This document shows positions 57,976-64,000 of a DNA stretch of 64,000 bases, one piece after another. Within the stretch, counting starts at the first letter, position 1. Each line of letters begins with the position of its first letter. The position numbers and the translations under genes are program-made. Under the pieces are notes generated by a model, which saw only the letters and a list, made by a program, of their open reading frames with translations, made no database searches and was not told where the DNA came from. This DNA is from Brevibacillus choshinensis (GTDB lineage Bacteria; Bacillota; Bacilli; Brevibacillales; Brevibacillaceae): the NCBI RefSeq assembly GCF_016811915.1, contig NZ_CP069127.1, positions 1,022,001 through 1,086,000 of the forward strand, in the 5' to 3' direction.

Positions 57976-58995
57976 GTGAAGCCATTGTTGGAGGTAGACC
58001 AGCTGCGCGTCTCCTTTCGCACTTACGGCGGAGAGGTGCAGGCAGTAAGAGGGGTTTCCTTTTCCGTCAGGGAGGGAGAGACGCTGGCAATAGTAGGGGA
58101 AAGCGGCTGTGGAAAAAGTGTGACCGCCCGGGCTTTGATGGGGATGATACCCCGATCCGGTCAGGTGAAAAGCGGCAGCATCCGGTATCGCGGGAATGAG
58201 CTGACCAGACTGACGAAACAGGAATGGCGGCAGGTTCGCGGCTCGCAGATCGGCATGATCTTTCAGGACCCGATGACCTCGCTGAACCCGACGATGAAAA
58301 TCGGTCAGCAGATTGCCGAAGGTCTGATCAAGCATCGAAAGCAGGCGAAGGCGCAAGCAAGGGAAGAAGCGCAAAAGCTGCTGGAGAAGGTGGGAATTTC
58401 AGAGGCGGCGAGACGGTATGAACAGTATCCGCACGAGCTGAGCGGAGGCATGAGGCAGCGTGTCGGAATCGCGATGGCACTTGCCTGCCATCCGCAGCTG
58501 ATTATTGCTGACGAACCGACGACGGCGCTCGACGTGACCATTCAGGCGCAGATTCTTCGGCTGATGAAGGAGTTGCAGGAGCAGTTGAACACCTCGATCA
58601 TACTCATCACCCACGATCTGGGCGTGGTCGCAGAGTTGGCCGACCATGTGGCGGTGATGTACGCAGGCGTAGTGGTGGAGAGCGGCCGTGTGGAAGAGAT
58701 CTTTGACAACCCGCGACATCCATACACACAAGGGCTGCTGCAGTCTGTGCCGCGACTTCTTGCAGGCAAACAAGAGCGGTTGATCCCCATCGAAGGGACT
58801 CCGCCGGATCTGTTTCGTCCGCCTGCCGGTTGCCCGTTCGCTGCTCGCTGCCAGTTTGCCATGGAAATTTGCCTGGAGCATATGCCCCTAGCCGAATCGT
58901 TTTCCGAGCGGCATGAGGCGAGCTGCTGGCTGAACGATCCGCGTGCCCAGAGGGCGGGAGCGTGGATTGCAGCAGGGAGGGAGACACATGTTTGA
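57976..58995 (+). CDS. oligopeptide ABC transporter ATP-binding protein (OppD/DppD-like)
   Basis: 339 residues from a GTG with GAGGGGGAG upstream. Walker A GESGCGKSV, Q-loop FQDPMTSLNPTM, signature LSGGMRQRVGIAMAL, Walker B LIIADEPTTALDVT and switch His in ITHDLGVVA. The C-terminus (GTPPDLFRPPAGCPFAARC, then C-L-E) carries the four-Cys cluster region typical of OppD/DppD proteins, in which an Fe-S cluster has been found. Its end overlaps the next ATPase gene by eight bases; both ATPases form the heterodimer that drives the two permeases. Confidence 0.95.
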   Translation: MKPLLEVDQLRVSFRTYGGEVQAVRGVSFSVREGETLAIVGESGCGKSVTARALMGMIPRSGQVKSGSIRYRGNELTRLTKQEWRQVRGSQIGMIFQDPMTSLNPTMKIGQQIAEGLIKHRKQAKAQAREEAQKLLEKVGISEAARRYEQYPHELSGGMRQRVGIAMALACHPQLIIADEPTTALDVTIQAQILRLMKELQEQLNTSIILITHDLGVVAELADHVAVMYAGVVVESGRVEEIFDNPRHPYTQGLLQSVPRLLAGKQERLIPIEGTPPDLFRPPAGCPFAARCQFAMEICLEHMPLAESFSERHEASCWLNDPRAQRAGAWIAAGRETHV

Positions 58996-59944
58996 CAATA
59001 TCGTGGAGGTGGAGAAGCTCGCCAAATCGTTTGAGATTGGCGGCGGCCAACGGGTCAGGGCTGTTGAACGCGTTTCTTTTGAAATCAGGCGAGGGGAGAC
59101 GCTCGGAATCGTAGGAGAAAGCGGCTGCGGCAAATCGACGCTGGGCAGGACGATCGTGGGCCTGTACCCGGCGACTGAGGGGCGCATCCGGTTTCAAGGC
59201 AAAGACATCGCCAGGATGGATAGACGCGAGCGGCGGGAAGCAAACCGCCACATGCAGCTGATCTTCCAGGATCCGCAAGCCTCGCTCAATCCGCGGCTCC
59301 GAGTGGGCGACATCATCGCCGAAGGAATCGACGCCTATGGATTGGCAAAAGGAAAAGAGCGGGAAGAACGCATCTATCGGCTGCTGGAGCTGGTGGGACT
59401 GCACCCAAGCCACGCAAAGCGCTTTCCGCATGAGTTCAGCGGCGGACAGCGGCAGCGCATCGGGATCGCCCGCGCGCTTGCGGTGGAGCCCAGCTTTATC
59501 GTGGCTGACGAGTCTATCTCCGCACTGGATGTATCCATCCAGGCGCAAATCGTCAATCTGCTGGCCGATCTGCAGGCCGAGCGGCACATCACCTTTCTGT
59601 TTATCGCCCATGATCTGGCGATGGTGAAGCACATCAGCGATAGGATCGGCGTGATGTACCTGGGGCAGATGATGGAGTTGGCACCGAGCGAGGAGTTGTT
59701 TGCGAGGCCGCTGCATCCTTACACGCAGGCCTGGATTTCCGCCATTCCGGTTTCCCATCCTGCAAAGCGGAGCGAGCGTGAGCAGATTGTACTGACCGGA
59801 GAACCGCCCAGCCCGATTCATCCGCCAAGCGGGTGCCCGTTTCACACCAGATGTCCGGTGGCCCAAGGCGTCTGCGCCAAAACTGCGCCGGACTGGAAGG
59901 AGGTGAGGCACGGACACTGGATCGCTTGCCATCTTGCACAGTAG
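58988..59944 (+). CDS. oligopeptide ABC transporter ATP-binding protein (OppF/DppF-like)
   Basis: 318 residues from the ATG at 58988; the upstream extension of this frame overlaps the OppD-like gene and lacks a start site. Walker A GESGCGKST, FQDPQASLNPRL, signature FSGGQRQRIGIARAL, Walker B FIVADESISALDVS (unusual Ser in place of the Pro-Thr pair, as in many OppF), and IAHDLAMVK. C-terminal Cys cluster GCPFHTRCPVAQGVCA. It is partner of the OppD-like ATPase, and the substrate-binding gene follows 28 bases later. Confidence 0.95.
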   Translation: MFDNIVEVEKLAKSFEIGGGQRVRAVERVSFEIRRGETLGIVGESGCGKSTLGRTIVGLYPATEGRIRFQGKDIARMDRRERREANRHMQLIFQDPQASLNPRLRVGDIIAEGIDAYGLAKGKEREERIYRLLELVGLHPSHAKRFPHEFSGGQRQRIGIARALAVEPSFIVADESISALDVSIQAQIVNLLADLQAERHITFLFIAHDLAMVKHISDRIGVMYLGQMMELAPSEELFARPLHPYTQAWISAIPVSHPAKRSEREQIVLTGEPPSPIHPPSGCPFHTRCPVAQGVCAKTAPDWKEVRHGHWIACHLAQ

Positions 59945-59972
59945 ATAGAGGAGAACAAGGAGGAAATCATCG

Positions 59973-61604
59973 ATGAAAAAAGGATTGCTCGCTTTTGCCG
60001 CACTGCTGGCGCTCGCCGTGCCCGCACTTTCCGCGTGCGGCAGCGATAAACCGGCTGCGTCTTCCGATCAACAAGCGGGAACAGCCGTCAAACAAGTCAT
60101 TACCGCCAATCTGCGGGGCGAACCATACACATTGGACCCGGCTTTCGCTTCTGACACCACCTCGTACTGGGTGATCGACCATCTGTACGAAGGATTGTAC
60201 CGATACGGCCAAAACGGGGACATCAGCGAAGGCTCAGCCGAAAAGGTGGAAGTCTCTACGGACGGCAAAACCTACACGTTTACCCTGCGCCCTGAGATGA
60301 AATGGTCGAACGGCGATCCGGTGACGGCGCATGACTACGAATACTCCTGGAAGCGCGTGCTGAATCCGAAGACTGCCGCCTATGAACCATCCGCTCTCTA
60401 TTACATACAAGGCGCGGAGGCGTACAACACGGGCAAAGGCAGCCTGGATGACGTTCAGATCAAGGCAAAGGATGACCGCACGCTCGTCGTCGGACTGAAA
60501 GACCCCATCACCTATTTCCCGAAAATCATGATGAGTAGGGCTTATCTGCCGGTGAACAAGAAAGTCGTGGAAGCCGACAAAAACTGGGCGGCGGAAGCGA
60601 AAGGCATCGTGACGAACGGACCGTATACGGTGGAGAGCTGGGAGCACAACAGTCAGCTGACAATCGCCAAAAGCCAGAGCTACTGGGAAAAAGACAAAGT
60701 GACGATGGACACGGTCCACTTCAAGATGGTGAACGAAGCGACCACCTACTACCAGATGTTCAAAACGGGGGAGCTTGACCTGATTGACTCCCTGCCGATC
60801 GACGTGATTGAGCAGGAAAGAGGAAAAGAAGAGTACAAATCGTTCCCGGACTACAGCATATATACGTACACGTTCAACGTAGAGCAAAAACCATTCACCA
60901 ACGCGAAAATCCGTCAGGCGTTCTCCTATGCGATCGACCGGGACATCCTGACGAAAAACGTGACCAAGGGAGGCCAGCTCCCGGCGTACGGCTATACGCC
61001 ATTCGGGGTGAAAACTCCTGCGGGCAAGGACTTCCGGGAAGAAGTGGCGCCGTACTATCAGTTTGATCCAGCCAAGGCGAAGCAGCTCCTGGCGGAAGGC
61101 TTGAAAGAAGAAGGCTGGACAGAGCTTCCACCGATCACGCTGAAATACAGCACGGCGGAAAACCACAAAAAGATCGCCGAAGCGCTGCAGGAAATGTTCA
61201 AGCAAAACCTGGGCGTGCAGGTGAAGCTGGAAAATCAGGAGTGGAAAACCTACATCGATACGTTCAAGCAGAAAAACTTCCAGATCGCCCGCATGGGTTG
61301 GGGAGGCGATTACCTGGATCCTCTCGCGATGCTGGAGCTGTACACGGGGAAAAGCTCCCGCAACTTCACCAACTGGGCCAATCCGAAGTTTGACGAGCTG
61401 ATTGAAAAAGCGAAGGTCGAACAAAATGAGGAAGCGCGAATGAAGCTTCTGCACGACGCCGAAACCGTTTTGATGAAGGACATGCCGGTCATCCCGGTCT
61501 ATTTCAACAACGAAAACTACCTCAACAGCAAAAAAATTGAAGGCATCCGCTTCAGTGTAACCGGGACACCGGACCTGCGCTGGGCGAAAAGAGTGGCAGA
61601 GTAA
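59973..61604 (+). CDS. oligopeptide-binding lipoprotein (OppA-like)
   Basis: 543 residues with lipobox LSACG. Family-5 solute-binding protein: PYTLDPAFASDTTSYWVIDHLYEGLYR, TYTFTLRPEMKWSNGDPVTAHDYEYSWKRVL (the family signature), YKSFPDYSIYTYTFNVEQKPFTNAKIRQAFSYAIDRD, and MGWGGDYLDPLAML. Length and motifs correspond to OppA-type peptide receptors. It is the last gene of the SAM-riboswitch operon, so it probably delivers methionine-rich or S-containing peptides. No terminator is obvious behind it, so the small gene at 61679 may be read through. Confidence 0.94.
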   Translation: MKKGLLAFAALLALAVPALSACGSDKPAASSDQQAGTAVKQVITANLRGEPYTLDPAFASDTTSYWVIDHLYEGLYRYGQNGDISEGSAEKVEVSTDGKTYTFTLRPEMKWSNGDPVTAHDYEYSWKRVLNPKTAAYEPSALYYIQGAEAYNTGKGSLDDVQIKAKDDRTLVVGLKDPITYFPKIMMSRAYLPVNKKVVEADKNWAAEAKGIVTNGPYTVESWEHNSQLTIAKSQSYWEKDKVTMDTVHFKMVNEATTYYQMFKTGELDLIDSLPIDVIEQERGKEEYKSFPDYSIYTYTFNVEQKPFTNAKIRQAFSYAIDRDILTKNVTKGGQLPAYGYTPFGVKTPAGKDFREEVAPYYQFDPAKAKQLLAEGLKEEGWTELPPITLKYSTAENHKKIAEALQEMFKQNLGVQVKLENQEWKTYIDTFKQKNFQIARMGWGGDYLDPLAMLELYTGKSSRNFTNWANPKFDELIEKAKVEQNEEARMKLLHDAETVLMKDMPVIPVYFNNENYLNSKKIEGIRFSVTGTPDLRWAKRVAE

Positions 61605-61678
61605 CCTCCTGTAATAAATTCCCTCCGCAACAGTCATAGTAAGAAGGGTGTTTACCGCAGAACAGGAGGGGCACATGC

Positions 61679-61843
61679 ATGTCCAGACCGAACAACAGAA
61701 AGCCGAATGATCAGCAACGGGAATCGCAGGACTTTTTGGCAAAGCAGGGGGATCGAGTGGAGGCTGAAAGCGAGCTGGTGAAGGAAATGTACACGGAAAA
61801 CGTGGAGCCGGTCGCTTCCGTCCAACGCAACGAGATCGAATAA
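61679..61843 (+). CDS. small hydrophilic protein, 54 aa
   Basis: The ATG at 61679 has AGGAGGG about eight bases upstream; the ATG four bases earlier is in another frame. The protein is very hydrophilic: MSRPNNRKPNDQQRESQDF, then an acidic helix (VEAESELVKEMYTEN). There is no membrane segment. I do not recognise it. Small proteins of this composition are frequent in spore formers, but no sporulation promoter can be confirmed. A bidirectional terminator follows about 55 bases later. Confidence 0.6.
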   Translation: MSRPNNRKPNDQQRESQDFLAKQGDRVEAESELVKEMYTENVEPVASVQRNEIE

Positions 61844-61898
61844 ACGGACCAACGTAGATTCGAATCGAGGTAAAGGGAACAGGGCACCAGAATGCAAA

Positions 61899-61930
61899 AA
61901 ACCGGAGCGATTGAGTGCTCCGGTTTTTCC
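61899..61930. terminator. bidirectional terminator
   Basis: AAACCGGAGC pairs with GCTCCGGTTT around GATTGAGT, with A-run before and T-run after, between the small gene and the minus-strand NadD-like gene. Confidence 0.94.
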
Positions 61931-61966
61931 CCGTTTACTGTTCCCGTCAGGCTATCGCCAAATTCG

Positions 61967-62605
61967 CTACACGACCGCGTCCACATAGATCCCATGCTCA
62001 TAGATGTATTGCAAGCAGGCATCCGGCAACAGAAAGCTGGGATCGCCCCCTTTGCGAATTTCATCCCGAATATACGTCGAGCTGATGCCCATGTTGATAC
62101 CTTTGCTCATGATCAAAAAGTTCTCGTCGTTGTTGCGCAGCAAGGGGTCCTCCGCGATCAAGTCAGCGGATGGGTACCCTTCCCTGGACATGACGATGAA
62201 CTGAAACTCCGTCACGAGCTTTTCTGCATTGCCCCAGTTGGACATGCCCATCAGGAGATCCGAGCCCATAATAAAAAACAGCTCATCGCTTGGATACTTT
62301 TTTCGTAAATGAGTCATGGTGTCGTACGTATAGGTCTCTCCTGGCAAGGCGTCCATTTCGACCGTAGAGATTTCAAACAGCGGCTCGCCGAATTGATTTT
62401 TTTTGTGCTTGCTCGTCTCGAGTGCCATCTGCAGCATTCGCAAGCGGTGCTTGTCATCTGTCTGCATCTTTTTGTCGTGCCGCAGGGAAGAACAGGGGAC
62501 AAAAATGACCTTGTCCAGCCGTTTGCGGCGTGCGACTGTCGCGGCAGTAAACAGGTGGCTGTATGTGATGGGGTCAAAGCTGCTGCCGTAAATTCCGATG
62601 CGCAT
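61967..62605 (-). CDS. NadD-like nicotinate-nucleotide adenylyltransferase
   Basis: 212 residues, starting MRIGIYGSSFDPITYSH. It is a nucleotidyltransferase of the NadD type: the first loop G-S-S-F-D-P, the ATP-binding (H/T)xGH motif present as T-Y-S-H (Gly replaced by Ser, first His by Thr), and the C-terminal ISSTYIRDEIRKG with the S-S-T-x-x-R motif. It would join ATP and nicotinate mononucleotide to form deamido-NAD. A nicotinamidase-like gene follows upstream on the same strand, which supports NAD salvage. The altered motif suggests a paralogue rather than the main NadD, so I give no gene symbol. Confidence 0.8.
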   Translation of the reverse strand: MRIGIYGSSFDPITYSHLFTAATVARRKRLDKVIFVPCSSLRHDKKMQTDDKHRLRMLQMALETSKHKKNQFGEPLFEISTVEMDALPGETYTYDTMTHLRKKYPSDELFFIMGSDLLMGMSNWGNAEKLVTEFQFIVMSREGYPSADLIAEDPLLRNNDENFLIMSKGINMGISSTYIRDEIRKGGDPSFLLPDACLQYIYEHGIYVDAVV

Positions 62606-62683
62606 CCGGATCGCTCCTTATCATGGAGACTGGCCGCTTGTGGGCGGGGGGCTCCTTGTTGATCGTGATCGAGGCTGGCTGGC

Positions 62684-63595
62684 CTACTTGAACGTCAGTG
62701 CTCTGGATGTCGTGACGGTGATCCCGTATTTCTCCTGCAGCTGAGCGAAGGCATCCTCGGTGCTCTGTTCAAAGCCTGGGATGGGACTCATGCAATCCGA
62801 GAGCACCGTGATGCGAGAGGTCATGTCGGCATCGGACTCGTAAAAATCCAGGATCTGCCGCAGTGACTCCAGCACACAGTGAGATTTCGCTTCGCCGACG
62901 ACGAGTACACGGTCGTAGTTTTTCAGCTCTCGCAATAGCGCCAGATTGCCTGCATCGCCATCGCGGGAAACCTCTGGCTTGATGATGCCGTACATTTCGC
63001 TAAGCGGCTCTTTGCCTTTGACAATACGCAAGGGAGTCGATTTTCGGGCCATCGAGTGGAAGAAGACCATATTGCCAAATTGGCTTTCCAAGGCTGCGCC
63101 GTACGTCCCTTCGAGGCAATGGTACGGCCAGATGCACAGCTCTTTTTTGCTCTGCTCGCCCAGCTTTGTCACGTATGCGAGGCTCTCCTCTGGATGATAG
63201 ACGGCACGCCACTTCCCGCTCTGAACATCCTCGACGGTGATGACGGTAAAGGGAGCAGGATGATTCCCTTCCTGATCGACCCACCAGATCGGATGAAAGA
63301 TTTGCTGGGGCTGATGGGTGTCGAGCGAGACGGCGATCCCGGTGATCTTGTCCAGATGGTTGTACAAAAAGTGAGCGGCATTCCGTGCGTCTTGATGCGA
63401 GCCGGGCACGGCGAGCTCCCCTTTTTCCATGAAGTCATTTTGCATATCGATGGCGAGGAAGAGAATTTTCTCGGAATCGTCAGATGCGAAAGGAAGCCCT
63501 TCCTGAGCAGCTTTGGCACTCAGCTCGTTCATGCCGATGACAGACGGCAGACCGATACGGTGCTCGTCAAAAATATCGTGAAACGGCGTTTTCAT
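62684..63595 (-). CDS. nicotinamidase/isochorismatase-family cysteine hydrolase
   Basis: 303 residues. Isochorismatase-like fold: catalytic Asp in FLAIDMQNDFME, metal-binding D-x-H in VSLDTHQPQQIFHP, Lys in a later block, and nucleophile Cys in VGEAKSHCVLESL. The length is greater than typical PncA (about 200), with N- and C-terminal additions. The WPYHCLEGTYGA block and two further His are as in nicotinamidases. It likely converts nicotinamide to nicotinate in NAD recycling. The NadD-like gene lies about 80 bases downstream on the same strand, and they may be co-transcribed. Confidence 0.85.
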   Translation of the reverse strand: MKTPFHDIFDEHRIGLPSVIGMNELSAKAAQEGLPFASDDSEKILFLAIDMQNDFMEKGELAVPGSHQDARNAAHFLYNHLDKITGIAVSLDTHQPQQIFHPIWWVDQEGNHPAPFTVITVEDVQSGKWRAVYHPEESLAYVTKLGEQSKKELCIWPYHCLEGTYGAALESQFGNMVFFHSMARKSTPLRIVKGKEPLSEMYGIIKPEVSRDGDAGNLALLRELKNYDRVLVVGEAKSHCVLESLRQILDFYESDADMTSRITVLSDCMSPIPGFEQSTEDAFAQLQEKYGITVTTSRALTFK

Positions 63596-63687
63596 CGCGG
63601 AGTTCCCCTTTCCCGAAAGCTTTCGTTTCCTCCATTAAAGCCAAAAAATGCAAATCGCACAACCTGTTGGCGAAGGAAAAAGTCAAA

Positions 63688-63720
63688 AAGCTGACGCGCG
63701 ATGGTGAGCGGCGTCAGCTT
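63688..63720 (-). terminator. terminator after the polyphosphate kinase gene
   Basis: AAGCTGACGC pairs perfectly with GCGTCAGCTT. Read on the minus strand, a T-rich tract follows. Confidence 0.88.
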
Positions 63721-63743
63721 GGAATGCGAAGGGTCTCTGAGGT

Positions 63744-64000
63744 TTACTGGAGCAAGGAGGTGATCGGCTTCATCCGGGGCACAGCCAGCTCGAGCTCTCT
63801 TTTTTGATTTTGCGAAAAGGCCTCTTCCCAAAAGAAGAGCTGGCTGTTCAGCGGAAGCTCGCACCTGGGTAATACGCGTTCGTATGACCCATCCGGCATG
63901 AGCTGATGAGCCTTGGCGTCATCCTGCAGCATGGTCGCAAGCAGCTGCGTGATGCGTCTGCGCAAATCCATCTGGACGACAGGGAACAAAATCTCGACGC
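63744..64000 (-). CDS. ppk1: polyphosphate kinase 1, C-terminal end (gene runs out of the window)
   Basis: About 85 residues are visible and the frame stays open to the last base, so the 5' part lies beyond the window. VEILFPVVQMDLRRRI, then MLQDDAKAHQLMPDGSYERV, and NSQLFFWEEA match the C-terminal domain of PPK1, which polymerises ATP's gamma-phosphate into polyphosphate. The catalytic His residues lie outside. It is followed by a terminator on the minus strand, then by the nicotinamidase-like gene. Confidence 0.85.
   Translation of the reverse strand, partial: VEILFPVVQMDLRRRITQLLATMLQDDAKAHQLMPDGSYERVLPRCELPLNSQLFFWEEAFSQNQKRELELAVPRMKPITSLLQ

Noticed and set aside
60234..61742. 502-codon minus-strand frame
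   Set aside because: Antisense to the OppA-like gene; its Arg/His/Phe-rich composition is typical of a shadow frame.

Overview
The window looks like chromosome from an aerobic spore-forming Gram-positive of the Paenibacillaceae, most likely Brevibacillus or a close relative. This is inferred from gene content and signals, not from a database match. The signals are strong AGGAGG-type ribosome sites with frequent GTG/TTG starts, sigma-A promoters, an S-layer-homology surface protein, a SAM-I riboswitch, a Cheo-type SOS box, YolD-like genes and many lipoprotein ABC transporters. No rRNA, tRNA, CRISPR array or intact insertion sequence was seen.

Region 1 (1-4.6 kb) is the 3' part of a very large SLH surface protein with cadherin/Ig-like modules and a nine-copy Pro-rich repeat. 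Region 2 (4.6-11.7 kb) is an accessory stretch, partly AT-rich, made of short unrelated genes: an SOS-box-preceded LexA-type winged helix coupled to a YolD gene broken by an in-frame TGA, a second intact YolD-like gene, a secreted papain-like protease, a membrane-tethered Mrr-type nuclease with a zinc ribbon, an Xre-type regulator and several unrecognised ORFs. Region 3 (11.4-21.9 kb) is housekeeping: a YiaA/B-like membrane protein, a two-component system, a DUF2306-like protein, a LysR/MFS divergent pair with twin operators, an ArsB/NhaD-type transporter, an AlkD-like repair protein and a polar amino-acid ABC importer.

Region 4 (22.3-34.1 kb) is the most coherent block: an organosulfur salvage locus. 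It holds two NtaA/DszA-type flavin monooxygenases, one further luciferase-like flavoprotein, a glutaredoxin-like protein, an M20 deacylase, a GNAT acetyltransferase and two complete methionine-type ABC importers (MetN-I-Q). The gene set parallels the Bacillus subtilis ytm/ytn and yxe operons for S-modified cysteine use. Its three transcription units each carry a leader with the same small hairpin (internal loop GA/A, loop starting AC, stems that covary) whose 3' arm is also the 5' arm of an intrinsic terminator. I recognise no described riboswitch or antiterminator in it; it is my best candidate for an undescribed regulatory system.

Region 5 (34.1-49.1 kb) has an exported HAD phosphatase with an attenuator-like leader, a STAND ATPase with a C-terminal helix-turn-helix, a LysR/SDR-SDR cluster, an FAD oxidoreductase-TetR-WYL operon with paired palindromic operators, a DinB-like protein, a TetR/AbrB-family transporter pair with a 20-codon upstream ORF, an FMN 2-hydroxyacid oxidase and an alpha/beta hydrolase whose leader looks like a three-way-junction RNA followed by a terminator. 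Region 6 (49.4-55.7 kb) has a PAS-GGDEF-EAL protein, a MarR regulon candidate with a perfect 26-bp palindrome, an EamA exporter and a BlaI/M56/DoxX set with two BlaI-type boxes. Region 7 (55.8-64 kb) is a SAM-I-controlled oligopeptide-type ABC operon, then a small protein, and on the minus strand an NadD-like adenylyltransferase, a nicotinamidase-like hydrolase and the 3' end of polyphosphate kinase.
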